From Pseudomonadota bacterium (GTDB taxonomy: Bacteria > Pseudomonadota > Alphaproteobacteria > Acetobacterales > Acetobacteraceae), in contig JAJZNE010000141.1 of NCBI GenBank assembly GCA_021847995.1, positions 1 through 45,125 on the forward strand: 45,125 bases of DNA, given 5' to 3'. A model generated the notes under the pieces. It saw nothing but the letters and a program-made list of their open reading frames with translations, searched no databases and was not told where the DNA came from. Both the position numbers and the translations under genes were made by a program. This document shows, piece by piece, positions 34,990 through 44,619 of the stretch. How positions within the stretch are numbered: the stretch's first letter is position 1; every line of letters starts with the position of its first letter.

Positions 34990-35259
34990 TCAGCGGCGCA
35001 GATTGAGCCGTCCGATCAGTGCCTCATAGCGGTGCTGGTCCTTCCTGCGCAGATAGTCGAGCAGCCGGCGCCGCCGTCCGACCAGCACCAACAGGCCCCG
35101 CCGGCTGTGGAAATCCTTGGCGTGGGTCTTGAGATGCTCGGTCAGGTTGCCGATCCGCTCGGACAGCAGGGCGACCTGCACCTCCGGGCTGCCGGTGTCT
35201 CCCGCCGCCGTTGCATACTCGGTCACGAGCGTGCTGCGACGCTCCGCAGTGATCGACAT
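34990..35259 (-). CDS. rpsO: 30S ribosomal protein S15
   Basis: 89 residues, the exact usual length. [56 protein letters not shown] and LLDYLRRKD are conserved. It binds 16S rRNA helix 22 early in assembly. ATG 35259 follows AGGAG at 7 bases; a longer in-frame extension is rejected. It lies between truB and pnp. Confidence 0.97.
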   Translation of the reverse strand: MSITAERRSTLVTEYATAAGDTGSPEVQVALLSERIGNLTEHLKTHAKDFHSRRGLLVLVGRRRRLLDYLRRKDQHRYEALIGRLNLRR

Positions 35260-35308
35260 CGTGTGCTCCTGAACCAAAGGGTTGGACCGTGCGTGCGCCG
35301 GCCGCTGC

Positions 35309-36235
35309 TCAAAGCAGCCGTTCGGGCTTGAGCCAGCCATCCTCCAGCCGGCACAATCCGATCACGCGCTCCCCCGCCATCGCGCGCGCCAGCCCCCCTG
35401 CGGGGTCGGCGGCCGGTGGAATGCGGCCGAGCAGCATCACCAGGCTGATCGCCTGGCCGCAACCGAGGCCGAAGGCTTCCGCTTCCGTCAGGGCCAGCGC
35501 CGGGATGTCGGCCAGCGCGGTCGCGACGGGCAGCAGGACGTCCGGGGAAGTCGGCGGGGTATCCTCTCCGCGCGACAGTTTGTCCAGCGGAATCGCATGC
35601 GCCTCGGTGAAGGGACCGACCCGCAGCCGGCGCAGGGCGGCGACATGGCCGAAGGTGCCGCAGGCGCGGGCCAGGTCACGGGCGAGGCTGCGCATATAGA
35701 CGCCCTTGCCGGACTGCACCTCGAACACCGCCGAATCGGGGTCGGGGCGGTCCACCAGCTCGAACCTGTCCACCCGCGCCGCCCGCGCCTCCAGCACCGG
35801 TGCCGCACCGGCACGGGCGAGGTCATAGGCCCGCTCGCCCGCCACCTTCACCGCCGAAAAGGCGGGCGGCACCTGCATGATGTCGCCGCGGAACCGTGCC
35901 AGGGCGGCGCCGATCGCGGCGTCGTCGGGCCGCACGTCGCTGGTGGCGACCACCTGCCCGTCGGCATCGTCGGTGTCCCGCGCCTCGCCGAAGCGCAGCG
36001 TGAAGCGGTAGACCTTGGTGCCGTCCATGACATAGGGCACGGTCTTGGTCGCGGCCCCGAAAGCGACCGGCAGCAATCCGGTCGCCAGCGGGTCCAGCGT
36101 GCCGCCATGCCCGGCCTTCTGCGCATCGAACCAGCGGCGGACGCGGTTGACCACGTCGGTGCTGGTCAGCCCCGGCGGTTTATCGACGATCAGCCAGCCG
36201 TCGAGCGGACGGCCGCGGGGCTTGCGGTGGCGCAT
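35309..36235 (-). CDS. truB: tRNA pseudouridine(55) synthase
   Basis: 308 residues. The catalytic Asp48 is in [19 protein letters not shown], and the N-terminus [20 protein letters not shown] and [20 protein letters not shown] are typical. It makes pseudouridine 55 in the T-loop of all elongator tRNAs. The 3' part encodes a small PUA-like end. It is the first of truB-rpsO-pnp; 49 bp separate it from rpsO. Confidence 0.95.
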   Translation of the reverse strand: MRHRKPRGRPLDGWLIVDKPPGLTSTDVVNRVRRWFDAQKAGHGGTLDPLATGLLPVAFGAATKTVPYVMDGTKVYRFTLRFGEARDTDDADGQVVATSDVRPDDAAIGAALARFRGDIMQVPPAFSAVKVAGERAYDLARAGAAPVLEARAARVDRFELVDRPDPDSAVFEVQSGKGVYMRSLARDLARACGTFGHVAALRRLRVGPFTEAHAIPLDKLSRGEDTPPTSPDVLLPVATALADIPALALTEAEAFGLGCGQAISLVMLLGRIPPAADPAGGLARAMAGERVIGLCRLEDGWLKPERLL

Positions 36236-36352
36236 GCAGGGTCTCTCGGCCGCCCGGCCTGCCTAGCCGGATCGCCGGTGCACGGGCGGGCGCGGGATCA
36301 AGCAGAGCCGGCGGCGGAAGGCAAGGGCGCGCGGGCGCCGCCGCTTCGCCGG

Positions 36353-36787
36353 TCAGGCGCGCAGGCGCGCGATGTCGCGCAGCACCTCCGCCTCCTGCTG
36401 CTTCTCGATCAGGCGCTGGTTGACCAGGTCGCCGATGCTGACGATGCCGGCCAGCCGGCCCTCCGCCATCACCGGCACGTGCCGCACCTTGTTGATCGTC
36501 ATCAGCCGCAGCACGTCGTCGATGCGGTCTTCGCTGCGGCAGGTGATGACGTTGTGCGTCATCACCTCCTGCAACGGCCGCTCCAGCACCGCCGGCCCCT
36601 CCTGCGCCAGCAGCCGCACGAGGTCACGCTCGGAGAAGATGCCGGCGAGCTTCTGCCACTGGTCCTCGATCACCACGGCGCCGATCCGCCAGCCGGCGAG
36701 CAGCGAAACCGCGCGCGCCACCGTCTCGCCCGGCAGCAGCGTCGCGACCTGCCGGCCCTTGTGGGCGATCACGTCCGAAATCAGCAT
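36353..36787 (-). CDS. CBS-domain-pair protein
   Basis: 144 residues consisting of two CBS domains: the first has VARAVSLLAGWRIGAVVIED and LAGIFSERDLVRLL, the second IDDVLRLMTINKVRHVPVMA and LAGIVSIGDLVNQRL. Such pairs bind adenosyl ligands as energy or redox sensors; no effector domain is attached. A strong purine-rich site, GGGAGGGAGGACGACG, precedes the ATG. It is 117 bp upstream of truB on the same strand. Confidence 0.9.
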   Translation of the reverse strand: MLISDVIAHKGRQVATLLPGETVARAVSLLAGWRIGAVVIEDQWQKLAGIFSERDLVRLLAQEGPAVLERPLQEVMTHNVITCRSEDRIDDVLRLMTINKVRHVPVMAEGRLAGIVSIGDLVNQRLIEKQQEAEVLRDIARLRA

Positions 36788-36908
36788 CGTCGTCCTCCCT
36801 CCCCTGGTACCGGACCACGGTAAACGAATTGGGAGGCGGCGCGCCCGGCACCAGTGGGGCGATGGTTAAGCCTGCGCCAGGAGCGTCACGAACCGGCGAC
36901 CGGCAGCC

Positions 36909-37244
36909 TCAGCGCTCCTCGTCGCCGCCCTCCGGCTCGACATCGACATCGCCGATCCCGTCGGCACCGTCCTCGAGGTCGGAGGCATCCTCCAGCACGT
37001 CCTCCTCCACCTCCTCCTCCGGCGCCTCCACCTCCACGTCGGCATCCTCGGCGCCGGGGACCGGCAGCACCTTGGGGCGGCGCTTCTCCTCCAGCACGTT
37101 GCCGCCGGTGCGGCGCGGGCGCGGCGCTTCCGCCGGCTGCTCGGTGCCGCATTTCGGGCACACTGCCGGCTGTTTCGTCAGATCGTAGAAGCGGGCGCCG
37201 CAGGAAACGCAGACCCGCTTGGTGCCGAGTTCGGGCTTGGCCAT
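36909..37244 (-). CDS. FYDLN acid domain (TIGR02300) zinc-ribbon protein
   Basis: 111 residues. The N-terminus MAKPELGTKRVCVSCGARFY then DLTKQPAVCPKCG gives two CxxC pairs and the FYDLN-like signature, followed by a basic-linker and a very acidic tail (EVEAPEEEVEEDVLEDASD). The family is alphaproteobacterial, of unknown function and usually encoded beside aroA, as here (divergent). ATG 37244 was chosen because homologues begin MAKPELG; the upstream frame is unrelated. Confidence 0.9.
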   Translation of the reverse strand: MAKPELGTKRVCVSCGARFYDLTKQPAVCPKCGTEQPAEAPRPRRTGGNVLEEKRRPKVLPVPGAEDADVEVEAPEEEVEEDVLEDASDLEDGADGIGDVDVEPEGGDEER

Positions 37245-37327
37245 GCAATGCCTTCGGAATCTCACGCGACGGGGCGCGGGGGTGGCGAAGGGCGCGGGCC
37301 ATGCCACCGGATCGCCGGTCTGTCAAA

Positions 37328-37391
37328 CGCCCCTTCTGCCGGGCGCCCCTTCTGTCGGGCGCCCCTTCTGCCGGGCGCCCCTTCTGCCGGG
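37328..37391. repeat. Four tandem 16-bp repeats upstream of aroA
   Basis: The unit CGCCCCTTCTGCCGGG occurs four times head to tail with one mismatch (T for C in copy 2), ending 26 bp before the aroA start. The period is not a multiple of three, so it is not a coding repeat. Each junction creates GCCGGGCGCC-type symmetry. The CCCCTTCT part resembles an anti-Shine-Dalgarno sequence. It is a candidate length-variable site that could affect aroA expression. Confidence 0.9.
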
Positions 37392-37417
37392 CGGCGACCG
37401 CATGCTAAGCGCCGGTC

Positions 37418-38766
<1,349 letters not shown>

Positions 38767-38770
<4 letters not shown>

Positions 38771-39399
38771 GCCGCATCATCGCGATCGACGGTCCGGCGG
38801 CGGCCGGCAAGGGCACGCTGGCGAAGCGGCTGGCGGCGCATTTCGGCCTGCCGCATCTCGACACCGGCCTCCTCTACCGTGCCACCGGCAGGCGCCTGCT
38901 GGACGAAGGCGCCGATCCCTCCGACCCGGAGGCGGCCAGCGCGGCGGCGCGCGCGCTGCGCCCCGAGGATCTGGCGCGTCCCGACCTGCGCGTGCCGGCG
39001 GCGGATGCCGCGGCGGCGCAGGTCGCCGCGATCCCGGCGGTGCGCGCCGCCCTGCTCGACTTCCAGCGCGATTTCGCCCGCGCCCATGGCGCTGTGCTGG
39101 ACGGGCGGGACATCGGCACGATCGTCTTCCCCGACGCCGACGCCAAGCTGTTCGTCACCGCAAGTGCGGAGGCGCGCGGGGAACGGCGGTGGCGGGAGCT
39201 GCGCGCGCGCGGCATCGCGGCCGAGCTTGCCGACGTGATCGCCCTGATCCGCACGCGCGACGCGCAGGACGCGGCACGCGCCGCCGCCCCCCTGCTCCAG
39301 GCACCGGATGCGCTGCGGCTCGACACCACCGATCTTGACGCCGATGCGACCTTCGCACGTGCCCTCGATCTGCTGGCGGGGCGGATCGGCCCCGCCTGA
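38767..39399 (+). CDS. cmk: Cytidylate kinase
   Basis: 210 residues. The P-loop [15 protein letters not shown] lies at the N-terminus, followed by [19 protein letters not shown] and [20 protein letters not shown], which are characteristic. It phosphorylates CMP and dCMP. It is translationally coupled to aroA. In most alphaproteobacteria rpsA follows cmk; here it does not. Confidence 0.95.
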
Positions 39400-39407
39400 C
39401 CGCGCCC

Positions 39408-39424
39408 GCCGGCGGACCGCCGGC
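39408..39424 (+). terminator. Hairpin after cmk
   Basis: GCCGGCG and CGCCGGC separated by 3 bases, 8 bp beyond the cmk stop codon. It is a strong GC stem without a T-run; probable terminator or processing stem of aroA-cmk. Confidence 0.5.
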
Positions 39425-39449
39425 TCGCACCCTGCCGCGCGAAGAAAGC

Positions 39450-39477
39450 ATGACAAATCTCACGGGTTCGTGATATT
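39450..39477 (+). promoter_or_regulatory. Promoter and operator-like palindrome of the Hint protein gene
   Basis: ATGACA (39450-39455, five of six to the -35 consensus) and GATATT (39472-39477) with 16 bp between. The spacer holds a palindrome TCACG-GGTT-CGTGA (39460-39473) that runs into the -10, a usual place for a repressor. It lies 78 bp before the start codon of the next gene. Confidence 0.5.
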
Positions 39478-39555
39478 CGCCGAGCGGGACAATTCAATGC
39501 CCCGGCAGGCCCGCACCACGCCGCGCCGCCGGCCGCATCACGGGGGGGAACGGAG

Positions 39556-42500
39556 ATGGGCGGGACGGTCAGCAGCGGCCAGACGGTGAGCCTTACTTCG
39601 GCGGCGAGCGGCCTCGTGGTGTTCTCCGGCGGCACGCTCGACGTGCTGGCGGGCGGGACCGCGGACGCGGCGCAGATCGACGGGCTGATGCAGGTCAGCA
39701 GCGGCGGCCTCGCGAGCGGTGTCACGATCAGCGGCAGCGCCGAAGCGATCGTCTCCTCCGGCGGCACCGCGAGCGGGACCGTGATCGACGGAACCTCGCT
39801 GCCCGGCGCGACCCTGCTGATCGCGGCCGGCGGCAGCGCCGTCGGTACCGTGGTGAGCGACGGGACGGAGATCGTATCCGGCACCGCGAGCGGGACGCTG
39901 GTGAACGGCTTCTTCGCCTCCCAGACGGTGCAGTCCGGCGGGCTGGCGATCGCCACCTCGGTCGGCGACAGCCGGGGCGGTGCGCCCGAGCAGATCGTCT
40001 CCTCCGGCGGCAGCGCCCGCGGCACCGTGATCAGCGCCGGCGCCACCGAGATCGTCTATGGCGGCACCGCGACCGGCCTCGATCTGCTCGCCGCCGGCTC
40101 GATGGGGGCGGCCTATCTCTACCTGTCCAACGGCTCCGCCTCGCTGGCCGCCGGCGATACCGCGAGCGGCGATGTCCTTTTCTTTCAGGGCACGTCGGCA
40201 ACGCTCGGCATCAGCGGCACGGCGATGCCCTCGGCCACGATCAGCGGCTTCGATTCCGCCGGCCCGGCAACCTCCGACACCATCGACCTTCAGTCCGTCG
40301 CCTTCTCCAGGGGGGCGACCGCCGTTCTCGGCAGCGGCAACGTGCTCAGCGTCACCGAGGGCGGCAGCACCTACGCGCTCACCCTCGACCCGTCGCAGAT
40401 CTTCGCCGGCGAAGCCTTCCAGCTCGCCGCCGACGGCGGCAGCGGCACCGACATCACCCTTGCCTACAGCGGCGCCGTCGTCACCAGCGGCCAGACCTCC
40501 GCCCTCACCTCGGCCCTGACCGGTGTCACCGTCTTCTCCGGCGGCACGCTCGACGTGCTCGCCGGCGGCACGGCCGACGCGGCCGTCGTTGCCGGTGCGC
40601 TGGAGGTAAGCTCGGGCGGCAGCGCGAGCGGCACGACCGTGGTGGACAGCGGCACCGTCACCGTCTCCTCGGGCGGCATTGCCAGCGCCACGGTCATCAG
40701 CGGGGGACGGGGCGCCGTTGCCGGCGCCATGCTGGTGGTCAGCGGCGGCGGCAGCACCGTCGGCACCGTGGTGGACCAGGGCGTCGAACAGGTCGCCGGC
40801 ACCGCGAGCAGGACGGTCATTTCGGGTCTCTTCGCCTCCCAGACGGTTCAGTCCGGCGGGCTGGCGATCGGCACCTCGGTGGGCTATGCTGGAGGCGGCA
40901 TAACGGAGCAGATCGTCTCCTCGGGCGGCAGCGCCCGCGACACCGTGGTCAGCGCCGGCGCCGATGAGCTTATCTATGGTGGTACCGCGACCGGCATCGC
41001 TCTGCTCGGGGGCGGCGCCGCAGGCGGCGCCTATCTCTATCTCTCCACCGGCTCCGCCTCGCTTGCCGCCGGCGATATCGCAAGCGGCGACCATATTTAC
41101 TTTCAGGGCGCATCGGCAACGCTCGGCATCAGCGGCACGGCGATGCCTTCGGCCACGATCAGCAATTTCGACTCCGGCGGCCCGACAATGGCCGACACCA
41201 TCGATCTCCAGTCCGTCGCCTTCTCCCAAGGTGCCACCGCCGTTCTCGGCAGCGGCAACGTGCTCAGCGTCACCGAGGGCGGCAGCACCTTCACGCTCAA
41301 CCTCGCCCCGTCGCAGAGCTTCTTCGGCGAAGCCTTCCACCTTGCCGCCGACGGCGGCAGCGGCACCGCCATCACCCTTGCCTACAGCGGCACCGTCGTC
41401 ACCAGCGGACAGACCTCCACCCTTACCTCGGCCCAGAGCGGGATTGCGGTGTTCGCCGGCGGCACGCTCGACGTGGTCGCCGGGGGCACGGCCAACGCGA
41501 CGGGGGTCGCCGGCCTGCTGGAGGTGAGCGCGGGCGGCACCGCGAGCGGCACGACCGTGGTCGAAAGCGGCAGCGTCATCGTCTCCTCCGGCGGCACGGT
41601 CAGCGGAACGATCCTCGACGGGACGGAGGGTGGTTATCCGGGCGCCCTGCTGGTGGTCAGCGCCGGCGGCAGCACCGTCGGCACCGTGGTGAGTGAAGGC
41701 GGGGAACAGGTCGCCGGCACCGCGAGCGGAACGGTGGTGAGCGGTTTCCTTGCCTCCCAGACGGTGCTGTCCGGCGGGCTGGCAATCGGCACCGTGGTCA
41801 GCGCCAGCGCGGGGGGCTCGCCGGAACAGGTCGTCTCCTCCGGCGGCAGCGCCCGTGACACCGTGCTCAGCGGCAGCGTCACCGAATATATCTATGGTGG
41901 CGGCAGCGCGACCGGCCTCGATCTGGTCGCCGCCGGCGCCTTTGGATCGCCTGCCTATCTCTATCTTTATGGCGGCTCCGCCGGGCTTACCTCCGGCGAC
42001 ACGGCGAGCGGCGATGTCATCGATTTCGCCGGCGGATCGGCAACGCTCGGCATCAGCGGCACGACGATGCCCTCGGCCACGATCAGCGGCTTCGATTCCG
42101 GCGGCCCGACAGCTGCCGACACCATCGACCTGCAATCGGTCGCCTTCTCCAGCGGTGCCGCCGCCGTGCTCGGCAGCGGCAACGTGCTCAGCGTCACCGA
42201 GGGTGGAAGCACCTACACGCTCACCTTCGACCCGACGCAGAGCTTCGCCGGTGAGGGGTTCCACCTTGCCGCCGACGGCGGCAGCGGCACCGCCATCGTC
42301 CTTGGGCCGCCCTGTTACGCTGCCGGCACGCGCATCGCCACCCCCGCCGGCGCCGTGCCGGTGGAGGCGCTGCGGGTGGGTGATCAGGTGCTCGCCGGCA
42401 GCGGCGGGGACTGGTCGGCACGGAAGGTGCGCTGGGTCGGCCATGTGCGCATCGACCTCGCCCGCCACCCGCGGCCGGACCAGGCCGCGCCGGTGCGCAT

Positions 42501-43326
42501 CCGGGCCGGTGCCTTCGCGCCCGGCGTGCCGCAGCGCGACCTGCTGCTTTCCCCCGATCATGCCGTGTTCGTCGATGGCGTCCTGATCCAGGCGCAGGCG
42601 CTGGTCAACGGCGCCACTATCGTCCGCGAGCACCCGCCGGCGATCGCCTATGTCCATGTCGAACTCGACAGCCATGCCCTGCTGCTGGCCGAGGGGCTGG
42701 CGGCCGAGAGCTATCTCGACACCGGCAATCGCGGTCTGTTCGCCGGCGAATCCGGCCGCCGCGACCTCCATCCCGACCTTTCCGGTGCCATCGCCTGGGA
42801 TACGCGGGCCTGCGCGCCGCTGGTGCTCGGCGGCGCCCGCGTTGCCGCTGCCCATGCCGCGCTGCTGGCCCGCGCCACGGCGCTCGGCCATGTCCTGACC
42901 GCCGATCCGGCGGTGCAGATCCTGGCCGATGGCGACATGCTGCCGCTCATCGCCGCCACCCCCGACCGGATGCAGGCCGAGGTGCCGGCGGGCACGCGCG
43001 AACTCCATCTGCTGAGCCGCCATTTCGTCCCCGCCTGGTTCGCCCAGGATGACCGGCGGCGGCTGGGCCTCGCGGTGCGGCGGCTTGCGATCGGCGGGCG
43101 GAGGGTGCCGGCCGCTTCCCTCGGCACCGGCTGGCATGCGGGGGAAAAGCAATGGCGCTGGACCGACGGTGCGGCCGTCATCCACCCGCCGGCGGCCGGC
43201 CGGCTCACGCTGCTGACCGCCCCCACGGCGGCGCGCTACTGGCAGGATCGGCCGTCCGAAGCGGCGCCGTCCCGCCCCGCCACGGACCGAAAGGCGGCGG
43301 CACAGGCCAAATCCGCATCAGGATGA
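39556..43326 (+). CDS. Strand-loop-strand repeat protein with C-terminal Hint domain
   Basis: 1256 residues without a Sec signal peptide (MGGTVSSGQTVSLTSAASG). Three homologous modules (about residues 4-307, 308-613, 614-919) each start with V(T/S)SGQT, run through AIDA/autotransporter passenger-type repeats (SGGTASGTTV, LVVSAGGSTVGTVV, GTASGTVVSG), and end in a ~120-residue cap (SGTAMPSATISGFDS, DTIDLQSVAFS, GSGNVLSVTEGGSTY, LAADGGSGT). A Hint domain begins exactly at Cys920 (CYAAGTRIATPAGAVPVEAL) with LSPDHAVFVDG (His1002) and HVELDSHALLLAEG (His1034). A ~190-residue C-terminal region (HLLSRHFVPAWF, GTGWHAGEKQWRWTDG) follows, as in other Hint proteins of this bacterial family. There is no autotransporter barrel and no obvious type I secretion glycine-aspartate repeat. 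A secreted, self-processing surface protein is the inference. SD GGGGGGAA lies 5 bases before the ATG. Confidence 0.85.
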   Translation: MGGTVSSGQTVSLTSAASGLVVFSGGTLDVLAGGTADAAQIDGLMQVSSGGLASGVTISGSAEAIVSSGGTASGTVIDGTSLPGATLLIAAGGSAVGTVVSDGTEIVSGTASGTLVNGFFASQTVQSGGLAIATSVGDSRGGAPEQIVSSGGSARGTVISAGATEIVYGGTATGLDLLAAGSMGAAYLYLSNGSASLAAGDTASGDVLFFQGTSATLGISGTAMPSATISGFDSAGPATSDTIDLQSVAFSRGATAVLGSGNVLSVTEGGSTYALTLDPSQIFAGEAFQLAADGGSGTDITLAYSGAVVTSGQTSALTSALTGVTVFSGGTLDVLAGGTADAAVVAGALEVSSGGSASGTTVVDSGTVTVSSGGIASATVISGGRGAVAGAMLVVSGGGSTVGTVVDQGVEQVAGTASRTVISGLFASQTVQSGGLAIGTSVGYAGGGITEQIVSSGGSARDTVVSAGADELIYGGTATGIALLGGGAAGGAYLYLSTGSASLAAGDIASGDHIYFQGASATLGISGTAMPSATISNFDSGGPTMADTIDLQSVAFSQGATAVLGSGNVLSVTEGGSTFTLNLAPSQSFFGEAFHLAADGGSGTAITLAYSGTVVTSGQTSTLTSAQSGIAVFAGGTLDVVAGGTANATGVAGLLEVSAGGTASGTTVVESGSVIVSSGGTVSGTILDGTEGGYPGALLVVSAGGSTVGTVVSEGGEQVAGTASGTVVSGFLASQTVLSGGLAIGTVVSASAGGSPEQVVSSGGSARDTVLSGSVTEYIYGGGSATGLDLVAAGAFGSPAYLYLYGGSAGLTSGDTASGDVIDFAGGSATLGISGTTMPSATISGFDSGGPTAADTIDLQSVAFSSGAAAVLGSGNVLSVTEGGSTYTLTFDPTQSFAGEGFHLAADGGSGTAIVLGPPCYAAGTRIATPAGAVPVEALRVGDQVLAGSGGDWSARKVRWVGHVRIDLARHPRPDQAAPVRIRAGAFAPGVPQRDLLLSPDHAVFVDGVLIQAQALVNGATIVREHPPAIAYVHVELDSHALLLAEGLAAESYLDTGNRGLFAGESGRRDLHPDLSGAIAWDTRACAPLVLGGARVAAAHAALLARATALGHVLTADPAVQILADGDMLPLIAATPDRMQAEVPAGTRELHLLSRHFVPAWFAQDDRRRLGLAVRRLAIGGRRVPAASLGTGWHAGEKQWRWTDGAAVIHPPAAGRLTLLTAPTAARYWQDRPSEAAPSRPATDRKAAAQAKSASG
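39565..42312 (+). repeat. Three ~915-bp direct repeats in the Hint protein gene
   Basis: Unit boundaries fall at about 39565, 40477, 41395 and 42313, i.e. periods of 912, 918 and 918 bp. Long stretches are nearly identical in DNA, for instance around GGCATCAGCGGCACG (in all three) and CGTGCTCAGCGTCACCGAGG, so the array arose by duplication and could still recombine. The third unit ends exactly at the codon for the Hint Cys. Confidence 0.9.
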
Positions 43327-43342
43327 AGCTGATGGACGCGCG

Positions 43343-44458
43343 TTAGCGCCCCGCCGGCCGCGCCACCTGCGGCAGGGCCGGCACCCGCGGCCGCCAGCCT
43401 TGCAGCAGCCGGCCGACGGCGCGGTAGGGCGCCGTCAGCCGCCATGCGCGGCTGGTCTGCACCAGGCGCAATTCCTCCGTCAGCGCCGCCAGCGCCGCAT
43501 GGGCGAGGGCGAGCCTTCGCGCCGTCTCTGTCGCCTCGGCGCGATGGCGCTCGGCTTCGGCCGCCGCACGCCCCTCCAGCCGCGCCACTTCCTCGGTCAG
43601 CCGCTCGCGCGCCGCTGCCGCCGCTGCCGCCTCCGCCGCCGTCGCCGCAAGCGTGCGCCGCGCCGCCGCCAGTTCACGGCGCAGCGCCACGGCGTCCAGC
43701 GCCGCGTGGTCCCGCTGCGGCGGCGGCTGGACCGTCGGGGCCATCCGGGCCCCGGTGTCGCTATGCACCTGCGCCGGATCGGCCACGGCGGCATGGGCGC
43801 GCCGCGCCGCCTCCCGCCCGATGCCCGGCGGCAGCACGGCGCGCAGCCGATCGAACAGATAGTCGGCATCGGTGACGATGCGCGGGAAGGCCAGCAGCAC
43901 CAGCGGAATTTCAGCCCGCACCAGCCGTTCGACCAGGGTGTAGAACCCGACCGCCAGCAACCGCGCCTGATCGACCGGATTGAGCGAATAGACCACGCCC
44001 CCCGGCGTTTCGGCCCATACCTCCCAGGTACGGTCGAGCTGCGCCATCCACGGTGCCGCGCGATGCACCGCCTGTAATTCCTGCGCGACGCGACTCGCGG
44101 CCGCCTCATCCAGCGCGCGCACCGGCACGATCACCCCGTCCACCCCAAATCCGTGCTCCGACAGCACATGGTCGAGGCATTCGTGCAGCAGCGGGAATTT
44201 CACCACATAGGGCAGCCCGGCCGGCAGGTCGGGGCTGTCCAGACGCAGCGGCATGGTTTCGAGGCCGGCATTCGCCGTCGCGTGCCAGGTCACTTCGCCG
44301 CTGCGCGCCAGTTCCGTGTCCAGCCCGAGCGCGGCGAGATAGCGGACGAGGAAGCTGGTGCCGGCACGGCCGGGGCCGCCGATCAGCAGGTGCCGGCCGT
44401 CGGCACCGCCCTGCCCCGCCCGCCACCCCGGTTCCGCCGTCTCGATGTCGTCCGCCAT
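43343..44458 (-). CDS. Sulfotransferase-like P-loop protein with coiled coil
   Basis: 371 residues. LLIGGPGRAGTSFLVRYLAA (about residues 24-43) resembles the PAPS 5'-phosphosulfate loop of sulfotransferases (GxxRSGTS). The rest of the N-domain continues to about residue 230 with VVKFPLLHECLDHVLSE and a putative substrate region. Residues about 255-335 form an Ala/Glu/Arg coiled coil, and the end carries SRAWRLTAPYRAVGRLL, a tail motif common on glycosyltransferases and related proteins of surface-polysaccharide loci. A sulfated product is not proven; the 3'-phosphate site is not clear. ATG 44458 was preferred over GTG 44512 because the conserved domain follows and the extra residues look random. 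It converges on the Hint gene with 16 bp between stops. Confidence 0.6.
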   Translation of the reverse strand: MADDIETAEPGWRAGQGGADGRHLLIGGPGRAGTSFLVRYLAALGLDTELARSGEVTWHATANAGLETMPLRLDSPDLPAGLPYVVKFPLLHECLDHVLSEHGFGVDGVIVPVRALDEAAASRVAQELQAVHRAAPWMAQLDRTWEVWAETPGGVVYSLNPVDQARLLAVGFYTLVERLVRAEIPLVLLAFPRIVTDADYLFDRLRAVLPPGIGREAARRAHAAVADPAQVHSDTGARMAPTVQPPPQRDHAALDAVALRRELAAARRTLAATAAEAAAAAAARERLTEEVARLEGRAAAEAERHRAEATETARRLALAHAALAALTEELRLVQTSRAWRLTAPYRAVGRLLQGWRPRVPALPQVARPAGR

Positions 44459-44533
44459 GTCCGGTCCGCGTGAAGGTCGGCGCAGTCTAACCGGTGATGC
44501 AAGGAAGCGCACGAAAAGAGGAACCGGGGGACG

Positions 44534-44580
44534 GGCATTTTCGCCCCCCCATGGTCGGCCATGCAGACCGGCAAAATGCC
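44534..44580. repeat. Inverted repeat GGCATTTT/AAAATGCC
   Basis: GGCATTTT (44534-44541) and AAAATGCC (44573-44580) with 31 bp between, containing a smaller ATGG/CCAT pair. It lies between two divergent genes, so it may be a regulatory site or leader hairpin; nothing identifies the binder. Confidence 0.5.
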
Positions 44581-44582
44581 GC

Positions 44583-44613
44583 TTGCCCTGGTCGTCCGTT
44601 ATTCATTATAACG
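44583..44613 (+). promoter_or_regulatory. Promoter with palindrome directly before the last gene
   Basis: TTGCCC (44583-44588) and TATAAC (44607-44612, five of six) with 18 bp between. A perfect inverted repeat CGTTAT-TCATT-ATAACG (44597-44613) overlaps the -10. The transcript start would fall at about 44619-44620, i.e. on the GTG start codon, and no Shine-Dalgarno fits between, which suggests a leaderless mRNA. Confidence 0.55.
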
Positions 44614-44619
44614 TCCGCC

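Noticed and set aside
32223-35006. A 927-residue open frame antisense to pnp
   Set aside because: Shadow frame of a conserved gene; Arg/His/Asp-rich random composition. The same holds for the 907-residue frame antisense to mrcA (14538-17261) and the 551-residue frame antisense to the GMC gene (8027-9682).
39538-43185. A 1215-residue open frame antisense to the Hint protein gene
   Set aside because: Very GC-rich repetitive DNA keeps the opposite strand free of stops; the translation is low-complexity Gly/Ala/Arg/His and mirrors the repeat, with no family match or ribosome site.
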